Under the pieces are notes generated by a model. It was not told the DNA's origin and did not search any database. It saw only the letters and a list, made by a program, of their open reading frames with translations. Positions 10,216-17,854 of a stretch of DNA of 27,569 bases are shown one piece after another. Source of the stretch: Chloroflexota bacterium. GTDB taxonomy: Bacteria; Chloroflexota; Dormibacteria; CF-121. The position numbers and the translations under genes are program-made. The DNA lies in the NCBI GenBank assembly GCA_005881235.1, contig VBEQ01000018.1, positions 1-27,569 of the forward strand. The letters are read 5' to 3'. How positions within the stretch are numbered: position 1 is the stretch's first letter; each line of letters opens with the position of its first letter.

Positions 10216-10221
10216 TATACT
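10216..10221 (+). promoter_or_regulatory. -10 box (TATACT) for the ftsE-ftsX operon
   Basis: TATACT on the plus strand lies 68 nt upstream of the GTG at 10290, back to back with the asparaginase promoter. It also argues against the longer ftsE frame starting at 10182, which would begin upstream of this box. No good -35 is seen. Confidence 0.45.
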
Positions 10222-10289
10222 GCGCGAGTCATTCGGCCCGAGAGGGCCCTGCGTGCCGTGACCCCGGCCTTCGGAATGGATTTGTTCAC

Positions 10290-11075
10290 GTGCCAGCAAC
10301 AATCACGACCCAGCCGACACGCACGACGCTGCTGCCAGCGAAGGCACGCGTGGCCGCGGTAGTCCCCGCCGCCCCGCAGATCAGCCTGCAGGGTGTGCAG
10401 AAGACCTATCCCAACGGCACGGTCGCGCTGCGCGACGTCAGCCTCGAAATTCCCAAGCAGGATTTCGTCTTTCTCGTCGGCCCCAGCGGCGCCGGGAAGT
10501 CCACGCTCGTGCGCCTCTTGATCCGCGAGGAGAAAGCGACCGCCGGCAGCATCCACATCGAGGGGCAGGACCTGAGCCGGCTCAAGCGGCGCCACTTGCC
10601 GTACCTCCGGAGGAAGATCGGCATGGTCTTCCAGGATTTCAAGCTGCTGCCCAACCTGACCGTCTTCCAGAATGTGGCCTTCGCGCTGCGCGTGACCGAG
10701 GGCGCGCTGCGCCATCTCAAGCCGAAGGTCGAGGAAGTGCTCAGCATCGTGGGTCTCGAAGGAAAAGAGAGCAAATACCCCGACCAGCTTTCGGGCGGCG
10801 AGCAGCAGCGGGTGGCGATCGCCCGGGCCCTCGTCCACGACCCACGGATTTTTCTCGCGGATGAGCCCACGGGAAACCTCGACCCGGCCACATCGTGGGA
10901 GATCATCCAGCTGCTGCTGCAGATCAACGCACGCGGCACCACAGTCTTGATGGCGACCCACAACCGGGAGATCGTCGATGTCATGCGACGCCGGGTGGTG
11001 GCGATCGAAGGCGGCCAGATTGTCAGAGACGAGGATGCAGGAGGGTACCATGCACCGGCTCTGGAATCGCATTGA
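10290..11075 (+). CDS. ftsE: Cell division ATP-binding protein FtsE
   Basis: A 261-residue ABC ATPase that pairs with FtsX and controls septal peptidoglycan hydrolases in response to ATP. It shows the usual order: QGVQKTYPNGTVALRDVSLE, Walker A GPSGAGKST, Q-loop MVFQDFKLLPNLTVFQNVAF, signature LSGGEQQRVAIARAL, Walker B IFLADEPTGNLD and switch His in LMATHNREIVD. These FtsE-type sequences and the ftsX neighbour make the call firm. The protein has about 30-38 extra N-terminal residues (Thr/Ala-rich) before the domain. GTG 10290 lies downstream of the TATACT box, but GTG 10350 is also possible and would remove most of this extension. The end overlaps ftsX by 26 nt. Confidence 0.95.
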   Translation: MPATITTQPTRTTLLPAKARVAAVVPAAPQISLQGVQKTYPNGTVALRDVSLEIPKQDFVFLVGPSGAGKSTLVRLLIREEKATAGSIHIEGQDLSRLKRRHLPYLRRKIGMVFQDFKLLPNLTVFQNVAFALRVTEGALRHLKPKVEEVLSIVGLEGKESKYPDQLSGGEQQRVAIARALVHDPRIFLADEPTGNLDPATSWEIIQLLLQINARGTTVLMATHNREIVDVMRRRVVAIEGGQIVRDEDAGGYHAPALESH

Positions 11076-11952
11076 TTTTGCCTTCAGCAGCGCCTGGCAG
11101 AACTTCTGGCGGAACGCCGCGGTCAGCATCGCCAGCGTGCTCATCGTTTGGGTGGTGCTGCTCGCGCTCGGCAGCCTGCTGCTCGTCCTGCACTCGCTCG
11201 ACCAGATCGTCGCGCTGGAGAAAACCAAGGCGAGCGCCATCTCCGTTTACCTGGCCGATACCACACCGCTCAGTAGCGCGATGGAGTTCAAGCTGCACCT
11301 GGAGAGCGACCCGCGGGTGAGCAGCGTGGAGTACGTGTCGAAGGACCAGGCGATGGCAAGGTTTCGGCAGCTGCCTGCGTTGGACCCGAGCGTGATCGAT
11401 ACGCTGGGCACCAACCCGCTGCCCGCCAGCCTCGACGTGACGGTCAAGGACATTCGCGACCTGGGGGCGATCGACCAGGAGGTGCGGACCTCGCCGCTGG
11501 TCGATAAATCACCGGCGACGAATTACGAGCCCAACGTCATCGACAAGATCATTCTTCTGGCACGCGTGGCAGGGATCGCCGGGCTCGTCCTGATCATCGG
11601 ACTGACCGGGCTATCGGTCTTCATCATCATGCTCACCATCCGGACCGCCATCTATCTCCGCCGTAAGGAGATCGAAGTGATGAAGCTGGTGGGTGCCACC
11701 GACTGGTTCGTACGCTGGCCCTTCATCGTCGAGGGCCTGATCGTCGGGCTCGTCGGTGCGGTGGTGGCGGTGCTCATCGTCGGCTTCGGCTACCGGCCGG
11801 CCGTGGTCAACCTGCAAAGCGTGCTGATCTTCGTTCCGCTCGCCTTCGACCCCTACTACCTGCGGGTGGTACTGGCGGCGATGCTCGGCTTCGGCCTGTT
11901 GCTGGGAAGCGTCGGGAGTTATCTGGGCATAAGGCGGTTTCTCAAGCAGTGA
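11050..11952 (+). CDS. ftsX: Cell division protein FtsX (permease-like)
   Basis: A 300-residue inner-membrane protein of the FtsEX complex. TM1 is at about residues 24-49, followed by an extracytoplasmic domain of roughly 120 residues, then three more membrane segments. The cytoplasmic FtsX signature IRTAIYLRRKEIEVMKLVGA is present between TM2 and TM3. FtsX transmits FtsE ATP hydrolysis to a periplasmic or extracellular hydrolase activator. ATG 11050 is chosen because AGGAGGG stands just upstream (11039-11045), although ATG 11035 is also in frame. The gene overlaps ftsE and its stop overlaps the GTG of the M23 gene, so the three proteins are translationally coupled. Confidence 0.95.
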   Translation: MHRLWNRIDFAFSSAWQNFWRNAAVSIASVLIVWVVLLALGSLLLVLHSLDQIVALEKTKASAISVYLADTTPLSSAMEFKLHLESDPRVSSVEYVSKDQAMARFRQLPALDPSVIDTLGTNPLPASLDVTVKDIRDLGAIDQEVRTSPLVDKSPATNYEPNVIDKIILLARVAGIAGLVLIIGLTGLSVFIIMLTIRTAIYLRRKEIEVMKLVGATDWFVRWPFIVEGLIVGLVGAVVAVLIVGFGYRPAVVNLQSVLIFVPLAFDPYYLRVVLAAMLGFGLLLGSVGSYLGIRRFLKQ

Positions 11953-13115
11953 GGCGGGCCCGCCTGCAGGCGGCACTCGCCGTCGCGGTGCTGACCGTGA
12001 CGCTTTTGAGCACGGTCTCGGAGACGGTCTACGACAAGCAGCACCAGCTGCAAGGTCTCAACGGGCAGATCGTCGCGACCCGGACGCAGATCCGGCAGCT
12101 CCTCGACCAGGAGCGCGCCCTGCAGGCGCAAATCGCCGCCCTGGACGCGCAGCTGGCAGCGGTTCAGGCCCAGATCAATCAGGAGACCGCGAAGCTCGTC
12201 CTCCTCGGTCAACAAGTAGAACAGGCCAAGGCGGAGCTGGCGACCAAGCAGGCGGAGCTCGCGAAGCACATCGCCGATTTCGGCCAGCGTATGCGCATCA
12301 TGTACAAGAGCGGCCAGGTGAGTGGCCTCGAGCTGGTCTTCTCCGCCGCGAACTTCACCGACTTGATGAACCGTGTCTTCTTCTTCAACGACATTGTTCG
12401 CGAAGACCGCCGCCAGCTCGCCGAGTTGCAGAAAGAACGGGCCGCGATCGAGGCGATGAAGACCGACCTCGAAGCCAAGCAGGCCGAACAGAAACAGGTC
12501 GTCAAACAGATCCAGGATCAGAAGGCGCAGCTCCAGGTGGTGCGGGACCAGCGGTCCGCGCGCATGCAACAGATCGCCGCCATCGAGGCGCAGTTCCAGC
12601 AACAGCTGGCCGAGATGCAGGCGCAGCGAGCCGCACTGCAGGCGCAGATTGCCAGCTTGATTCGGGAAAGCTTCCGCGCGCGCTCGTCGGGCAAGTGGAA
12701 GTGGCCACTGGACGGCGTCATCACCCAGGGATTCGGGTGCACGACCTATCCATTCGAGCCCTACGATCCGAGCTGCCCCAGCAAGCACTTCCATAGCGGC
12801 CTCGACATCGCCACCGACTACGGCACCCCGGTGCACGCCGCCGACGGTGGAATCGTGCACAACTTCACGATGGGCTGCAGCTGGGGCGGTGGGCTCTGTG
12901 GCTACGGACGCTACGTGGTCATCGTCCACGCCGGCGGCTTCACCACGCTCTACGGCCACCTCTCGAGCTGGGCCGTCGGTGACGGCGTCCAGGTCGACAA
13001 GGACACCATCATCGGCTACGAGGGAAGTACCGGGAACTCCACGGGGCCGCACCTCCACTTCGAGATCGACCTGGCCGGGATGCCGGTCGACCCGCTCGCC
13101 TACCTGCCGGCGTGA
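11949..13115 (+). CDS. Coiled-coil M23 (LytM) peptidase, probable FtsEX effector (EnvC/PcsB-like)
   Basis: A 388-residue exported protein. An N-terminal hydrophobic stretch (residues 6-24) serves as signal peptide or anchor. Residues about 30-240 form a long Gln/Ala/Glu/Lys-rich coiled coil. The C-terminal domain is an M23 peptidase with zinc ligands H282 and D286 (HSGLDIA) and H370 in the HLHFE motif (368-372). The metal ligands are present, so unlike E. coli EnvC it may be an active endopeptidase. EnvC, PcsB and RipC-type effectors bind the FtsX external domain through their coiled coil, which fits both the domain order and the GTGA overlap with ftsX. Four extra Cys (in GCTTYP, PSCPS, GCSWGGGLCG) could form disulfides outside the membrane. 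Confidence 0.93.
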   Translation: MRRARLQAALAVAVLTVTLLSTVSETVYDKQHQLQGLNGQIVATRTQIRQLLDQERALQAQIAALDAQLAAVQAQINQETAKLVLLGQQVEQAKAELATKQAELAKHIADFGQRMRIMYKSGQVSGLELVFSAANFTDLMNRVFFFNDIVREDRRQLAELQKERAAIEAMKTDLEAKQAEQKQVVKQIQDQKAQLQVVRDQRSARMQQIAAIEAQFQQQLAEMQAQRAALQAQIASLIRESFRARSSGKWKWPLDGVITQGFGCTTYPFEPYDPSCPSKHFHSGLDIATDYGTPVHAADGGIVHNFTMGCSWGGGLCGYGRYVVIVHAGGFTTLYGHLSSWAVGDGVQVDKDTIIGYEGSTGNSTGPHLHFEIDLAGMPVDPLAYLPA

Positions 13116-13126
13116 TCGATCCCAGC

Positions 13127-13166
13127 GCCACCCCCCACCCTGACCCTCCCGCACAGGGTCGGAACG
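13127..13166 (+). repeat. C-rich intergenic repeat with GACCCT/AGGGTC hairpin, copy 1
   Basis: A run of C-rich sequence (CCCCCCACCCTGACCCTCCC) followed by a hairpin with stem 13142-13147/13155-13160. It is related in sequence to an inverted copy at 19121-19163 and resembles a widespread dispersed bacterial intergenic element (CCCTCACCCTAACCCTC type). It lies between the M23 and S41 genes and could attenuate readthrough. Confidence 0.5.
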
Positions 13167-13177
13167 ATAATCGACTG

Positions 13178-14386
13178 ATGTCAAAAGGCAAGAACATCGC
13201 GATCCTGCTGGTGGTGGCGATCGGCGCGTTCTACGGCGGTAGCCTCGCCGAGTTTCAGTTTGGTGCCTTCGCGCCCGACTGGACGAAGTCGCTACTCTTC
13301 TACACCGCGCCGAAATCGAATGTCGATTACCGCACCCTCGACGAGGTCTTTACGACCATCCAGCAGCACTACGTCAAGCCCGATGCCAGTGGCGTCACGC
13401 TGACCGAAGGTGCCGCGGCCGGCATGGTTAACGCGCTGGGCGACCAGTTCTCCCGTTACCTGACGCCGGACGAGTACCGGGCCAACCAGAGCTTCCTCAG
13501 CGGCCAGTTCGCTGGGATCGGTGCCTCGGTGCAGCAGAAGACGGACCAGATCGTGCTCGTCAGCATCATGCCGGGAACGCCGGCGGAGAAAGCGGGGCTC
13601 AAGGCCGGGGACGTGGTCACTGCCGTCGACGGACAGAGCACCAAGGGGTGGACCGCCGACGACGCGGTGAGTCACATCCGCGGCAAAGCGGGAACCACCG
13701 TCAAGCTCCAGGTGAGCCGGAACGGCCAAACGCTGAGCTTCGACATTACCCGCGAGAACATCAACGTGCCAAGCGTCGCCACCCACGTCTTCAATAACCG
13801 CGTGCTCTACGTGCGAATCTTCGAGTTCGGCGGCCGGACGGCGACCGAGTTCGACCAGGCGCTGAGGGACAATCTCAAGGGCTCGGTCAACATGATCGTG
13901 CTCGATCTGCGCGATAACCCCGGCGGGTACGTGGACGCCGCCAACGACGTGATCAGCGAGTTCGTCAGCCAGGGGACCAGCACTATCCTGGTGTCGCGCG
14001 GCGGCAAGGAGGAGGTCAAAAAGGTGACCGGCACCGGTCGCGCCTTTGGCAATCGCCTGGTAGTGCTGCTGAACGAGAACTCGGCGAGCGCGTCGGAGAT
14101 CACGGCGGGCGCGATCAAGGATCACGGCCGGGCCCAGCTCGTCGGCGTCAAGTCCTTCGGTAAGGGGTCTGTCCAGGAGGATTTCCCCCTGCGGGACGGT
14201 GATCTTCATTTGACGATCGCGATCTGGCTGACTCCCAATCATCACTCGATCGACAAGGCTGGCATCACGCCCGACACGACGGTCACACTCGCCAACGCGC
14301 AGGACGAATATGCCGTTGACCGGACCCCAAATGACTTCTCCAAGGACACGCAACTGACCGCGGCGCTGGCGCTGCTGGGGGGTTAG
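13178..14386 (+). CDS. S41 family C-terminal processing peptidase
   Basis: A 402-residue serine protease of the CtpA/CtpB/Prc group. Residues about 7-25 are a membrane anchor or signal. A helical region follows (residues 40-95), then a PDZ domain near residues 100-185 (FAGIGASVQQ, then PAEKAGLKAGDVVTAVDG). The S41 catalytic domain has LDLRDNPGGYV, the nucleophile region NENSASASEITAG (residues 299-311, catalytic Ser among S304/S306) and the general-base Lys K329 in SFGKGSVQ. Such proteases cleave C-termini of exported proteins and in several bacteria trim peptidoglycan hydrolases. ATG 13178 is preferred over an in-frame GTG at 13112, because the extra 22 residues are encoded by the C-rich repeat. 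The order envC-like then ctp is common in bacteria. Confidence 0.93.
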   Translation: MSKGKNIAILLVVAIGAFYGGSLAEFQFGAFAPDWTKSLLFYTAPKSNVDYRTLDEVFTTIQQHYVKPDASGVTLTEGAAAGMVNALGDQFSRYLTPDEYRANQSFLSGQFAGIGASVQQKTDQIVLVSIMPGTPAEKAGLKAGDVVTAVDGQSTKGWTADDAVSHIRGKAGTTVKLQVSRNGQTLSFDITRENINVPSVATHVFNNRVLYVRIFEFGGRTATEFDQALRDNLKGSVNMIVLDLRDNPGGYVDAANDVISEFVSQGTSTILVSRGGKEEVKKVTGTGRAFGNRLVVLLNENSASASEITAGAIKDHGRAQLVGVKSFGKGSVQEDFPLRDGDLHLTIAIWLTPNHHSIDKAGITPDTTVTLANAQDEYAVDRTPNDFSKDTQLTAALALLGG

Positions 14387-14406
14387 GTGGGCGGCTGGAC
14401 GTCGCC

Positions 14407-14412
14407 TACAAT
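14407..14412 (+). promoter_or_regulatory. -10 box (TACAAT) for the branched-chain dehydrogenase operon; apparently leaderless
   Basis: TACAAT ends 8 nt before the ATG at 14421. Transcription would begin at or near the start codon, and no Shine-Dalgarno is present. No clear -35 is seen. Confidence 0.45.
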
Positions 14413-14420
14413 CGTTTTGT

Positions 14421-15815
14421 ATGCCGGATGAGGCGTTTGACGTAGCCGTCATCGGCGGCGGCTCCGCCGGATATGTCGGCGCTATCCGTGGAGCCCAATT
14501 GGGGCTCAAAGTCGCAGTCATCGAGAAGGAGAAGGTCGGCGGAACCTGCCTGCACCGTGGCTGCATCCCGACGAAATCATTCCTCCACTCATCGGAGCTG
14601 GCCCACCAGATTCGGAGCGCCGGCGCGCTTGGTCTGAAGACCGACGGCATGCAGATCGACTGGCCGGCCGTGCTGAAACGGAAAGAAGCGGTCGTCAACC
14701 AGCTCTGGCGCGGCGTCGAGTTCCTGCTGAAGAAGAACAAGGTCACCGTCTTCAAGGGCGAGGGCACCATCGAGTCGGAGCACAAAGTCGTCGTCAAGGG
14801 CAGCGGCGAGGCGATCAGCGCGCGCAACCTCGTGGTCGCGACCGGCTCGCGGCCCAAGTCCCTGGCCGGCCTCACCATGGATGGTGACCGGGTCATCAAC
14901 AGTGATCACGCGGTCAACCTCGAGCAAATGCCCAGGTCGATCGTCATCGTCGGCGCCGGCGCGGTCGGGACCGAGTTCGCCTGTGTCTACAACGGCTACG
15001 GTGCCGATGTGACGCTGGTCGAGTTCTTGCCGACCCTCTTGCCGCTCGAGGATGCGGAAGTCGGCCAGCAGTTGGCGAAAGTCCTGACCAAGCGCGGCAT
15101 CAAGGTGCTGACCGGCGCCCAGGTCCAGCCGGATACCCTCAAGCGGGCCAACGGCAAGATGACGGTCGGGGTCAAGAGCGGCGAGCAGACACAGACGATC
15201 GAGGGCGAGCGCCTGCTGGTCGCAGTCGGTCGCGAGGGGATCACCGATGGCTTCGGGCTCGAAAAGCTGGACATCCAGCTGGAGAAGGGCTACATCAAGA
15301 CCGACGAGCACTACCGCACCGGCCATCCCAACGTCTATGCCGCCGGCGACGTGATCGGCAACTTCCTGCTCGCCCACGTCGCGTATTACGAAGGCGAGCA
15401 CATCATGGAGTACATCGCCGGCAAGAACCCCAAGCCGCTCGATTACAACCGGGTCCCACGGGCGACCTACAGCTACCCGCAGGTGGCGAGCCTGGGGTTG
15501 TCGGAGAAGCAGGCGCGCGACCAGGGTCTCAAGGTCAAAGTCGGGAAATTCCCCCTCGCGGGCAATGCCAAGTCGGTCATCCTCGGGGAGACCGAGGGCT
15601 TCGTCAAGATCATCAGCGACGAGGAATCCGGCGACCTGCTGGGTGTGTTCATCCTGGGGCCTAATGCCACGGAACTGATCGCCGAGACGGCGCTCGCCAA
15701 GTTGCTGGAATCGACGCCCTGGGAAATCGGCGCGAGCATCGCGCCCCACCCGACCGTCTCCGAATCCGTCAAGGAGGCCGCGCTGGCCGTCGACGGCGTC
15801 GCGATCCACATCTAA
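14421..15815 (+). CDS. lpdA: Dihydrolipoyl dehydrogenase (E3)
   Basis: A 464-residue FAD flavoprotein that reoxidises dihydrolipoamide on the E2 subunit and makes NADH. The FAD-binding GGGSAG is at residues 12-17. The redox disulfide is C43/C48 in GGTCLHRGCIPTKS. The NAD-binding GAGAVGTEFA motif sits mid-protein, YAAGDVIGNFLLAHVA is the second FAD motif, and the catalytic His-Glu is in HPTVSESVKEA near the end. It heads the operon with the E1 and E2 subunits of a branched-chain 2-oxoacid dehydrogenase, so it is probably the dedicated E3 (LpdV/BfmBC type). It could also serve other complexes if it is the only E3 in the genome. The stop is 3 nt before the E1alpha start. Confidence 0.95.
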   Translation: MPDEAFDVAVIGGGSAGYVGAIRGAQLGLKVAVIEKEKVGGTCLHRGCIPTKSFLHSSELAHQIRSAGALGLKTDGMQIDWPAVLKRKEAVVNQLWRGVEFLLKKNKVTVFKGEGTIESEHKVVVKGSGEAISARNLVVATGSRPKSLAGLTMDGDRVINSDHAVNLEQMPRSIVIVGAGAVGTEFACVYNGYGADVTLVEFLPTLLPLEDAEVGQQLAKVLTKRGIKVLTGAQVQPDTLKRANGKMTVGVKSGEQTQTIEGERLLVAVGREGITDGFGLEKLDIQLEKGYIKTDEHYRTGHPNVYAAGDVIGNFLLAHVAYYEGEHIMEYIAGKNPKPLDYNRVPRATYSYPQVASLGLSEKQARDQGLKVKVGKFPLAGNAKSVILGETEGFVKIISDEESGDLLGVFILGPNATELIAETALAKLLESTPWEIGASIAPHPTVSESVKEAALAVDGVAIHI

Positions 15816-15818
15816 ACG

Positions 15819-16856
15819 ATGGCCCTGAAGACAACGGAGGTCGAGGCGAAAGGCGGCCAAAGCCGGCACCGGTCGCTGGGGTTGAGCGACGAGCAGGCAC
15901 TGCGGATTTACGAGGTCATGCGACTTGCCCGCGCCGTCGACGAGCGGATGTGGTTGATCAACCGTCAGGGACGCGCACCCTTCGTCATCTCTTGTCAGGG
16001 GCAGGAAGGCGCCCAGGTCGGAACCGCGGCGGCCCTGCGGCCGGGGTCCGACTGGGTCGCGCCCTACTACCGCGATGCGGGCGTTGTCCTCTGGTTCGGC
16101 ATGACGGCGCGGGATCAGATGCTGTCCTTCTTCGCTCGCCGCGAAGATCCCAACAGCGGCGGCCGGCAAATGCCTGGGCACTTCGGCAGCCGCCGGCTGC
16201 ACATCGTGACCGGCGGTAGTCCGGTCGCCACCCAGCTGCTGCACGCCGCCGGCGTGGCGCTGGCCTCCAAGCAGCGGAAAGAGGATGCGGTGACTGCCGC
16301 GTTCTTCGGCGAGGGTGCGGCCAGCCAGGGCGACACCCACGAGGCGATGAATTTCGCCGGGATCCACAAGCTGGCCGTGGTCTTCGTCTGCGAGAACAAC
16401 GGCTACGCGATCTCGGTGCCACAATCGCACCAGATGGCCATCCAGAACGTCGCCGACCGGGCGGCCGGCTACGGCTTCCCCGGCGTGGTCGTCGACGGCA
16501 ACGACGTCCTCGCCTGCTACGAGGTGGCCCGGCAGGCGGTCGATCGCGCCCGCCGGGGCGAGGGGCCGACCTTGATCGAGGCCAAGACCTACCGCTTCAC
16601 CGCGCATTCCAGCGACGATGACGACAAGCGGTACCGGCAGGCGGAAGAGGTGGCGATCTGGCGGCAGAAAGACCCCATCCAGCGCTATGCCATCTACCTG
16701 CGCGAGGCAGGCATCCTGCAAGACCCGGTTGAGGCGGAGATCACCGAGCGGGTCAACCAGCAGGTCGACGACGCCACCGACTACGCGGAGCAGGCGCCCG
16801 ATCCGACGCCGGACGACCTGACGACCTTCGTCTTCAAGCAGGAGCACAAGCCCTGA
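15819..16856 (+). CDS. bkdAA: Branched-chain 2-oxoacid dehydrogenase E1 subunit alpha
   Basis: A 345-residue thiamine-diphosphate enzyme subunit that decarboxylates 2-oxoisovalerate and related branched oxoacids. The ThDP/Mg motif is FGEGAASQGDTHEAMNFAG through ENNGYAIS. It is closer to Bacillus BfmBAA than to pyruvate dehydrogenase: RMWLINRQGRAPFVISCQGQ, GGRQMPGHFGSRR and especially the phosphorylation-loop analogue AHSSDDDDKRYR are branched-chain features, where PDH would have HSMSDP. This comparison is from memory of the families. It is translationally coupled: its TGA overlaps the E1beta ATG by one base. No ribosome site is obvious before its own ATG. Confidence 0.9.
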   Translation: MALKTTEVEAKGGQSRHRSLGLSDEQALRIYEVMRLARAVDERMWLINRQGRAPFVISCQGQEGAQVGTAAALRPGSDWVAPYYRDAGVVLWFGMTARDQMLSFFARREDPNSGGRQMPGHFGSRRLHIVTGGSPVATQLLHAAGVALASKQRKEDAVTAAFFGEGAASQGDTHEAMNFAGIHKLAVVFVCENNGYAISVPQSHQMAIQNVADRAAGYGFPGVVVDGNDVLACYEVARQAVDRARRGEGPTLIEAKTYRFTAHSSDDDDKRYRQAEEVAIWRQKDPIQRYAIYLREAGILQDPVEAEITERVNQQVDDATDYAEQAPDPTPDDLTTFVFKQEHKP

Positions 16857-17839
16857 TGGCGGTCAAGACGGTCATCGAGGCGATCCGCGACGGCATGGAC
16901 GAGGAGATGGCGCGCGACGAAAGCGTCTTTCTGATCGGCGAAGACGTCGGCAACCGCGGTGGCGTCTTTCTGGCCAGCGATGGCCTGTACAAGAAATACG
17001 GCGAGCTCCGGGTGATCGACTCGCCACTCGCCGAGTCCTGCATCGTCGGCGTCGCGATCGGCGCGGCGGTGAACGGCATGCGGCCGATCGCCGAGATCCA
17101 GTTCGCCGACTTCATCGCGCCCGCGATGAACCAGATCATCGAGGAGGCGGCGCGCTTCTCCTATCGAACGGCGGGCGACTTCAACCTGCCGATGGTGATC
17201 CGCGCACCCTGGGGTGGCGGCGTCCATGGGGCCCTCTATCACTCGCAGAGCATCGAGGCGATGTTCGCCCACGTGCCCGGGCTCAAGGTGGTCGCCCCCG
17301 GAACCCCGGCCGACGCCAAGGGCCTGCTCAAGGCGGCGATCCGGGATCCCGATCCGGTCCTCTACCTCGAGCACAAGCGAACCTACCGGCTGGTCAAGGG
17401 CGAGGTGCCCGAGGGCGACGGCGTCGTCCCGATCGGCAAGGCGGACGTCAAGCGGGAAGGGACGGACCTCAGCCTGATCGCCTACGGCTTGATGCTCACG
17501 TACTGCCTCGAGGTGGCGGAGAAGCTAGCGGCGGACGGAATCTCGGCTGAGGTGCTCGACCTGCGCACCATTCGGCCCATCGATCGGGCGGCGATCATCG
17601 CCACGGCCCGCAAGACGGGCAAGGTCCTGGTGGTGCACGAAGACACCCCCTTCGCGGGCGTCGCCGCAGAGGTGATGGCGATCATCATGGAGAACGCGTT
17701 CGACGCGCTCGATGCTCCGGTGATGCGCCTGACCGGTCCCGACGTCCCCGCCATGCCCTTCAACCACGTCCTGGAAGAGGCCTTCATGCCCAATCCCGAG
17801 AAGATCCTCGCCAAGGCCAGGGAGCTGGCGGCCGTCTAG
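16856..17839 (+). CDS. bkdAB: Branched-chain 2-oxoacid dehydrogenase E1 subunit beta
   Basis: A 327-residue partner of E1alpha, forming the alpha2beta2 decarboxylase in the cytoplasm. Typical segments are FLIGEDVGNRGGVF, DSPLAESCIVGVAIGAA, MRPIAEIQFADFI, RAPWGGGVHGALYHSQS and the C-terminal transketolase domain with DLRTIRPID and VVHEDTPFAG. The YHSQSIEA active-site His region and the GNRGGVF variant agree with the branched-chain rather than the pyruvate enzyme, like Bacillus BfmBAB. The 1-nt overlap with E1alpha suits equimolar production. The E2 gene follows after 15 nt. Confidence 0.92.
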   Translation: MAVKTVIEAIRDGMDEEMARDESVFLIGEDVGNRGGVFLASDGLYKKYGELRVIDSPLAESCIVGVAIGAAVNGMRPIAEIQFADFIAPAMNQIIEEAARFSYRTAGDFNLPMVIRAPWGGGVHGALYHSQSIEAMFAHVPGLKVVAPGTPADAKGLLKAAIRDPDPVLYLEHKRTYRLVKGEVPEGDGVVPIGKADVKREGTDLSLIAYGLMLTYCLEVAEKLAADGISAEVLDLRTIRPIDRAAIIATARKTGKVLVVHEDTPFAGVAAEVMAIIMENAFDALDAPVMRLTGPDVPAMPFNHVLEEAFMPNPEKILAKARELAAV

Positions 17840-17854
17840 GCCGCACGACGCCAG

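Noticed and set aside
10182..10289. Longer ftsE starting at ATG 10182
   Set aside because: It would start upstream of the TATACT promoter and overlap the divergent asparaginase promoter; the added residues have no family counterpart.
14589..16847. 752-codon minus-strand frame opposite the E3 and E1alpha genes
   Set aside because: Antisense shadow; it spans two real genes and their junction.
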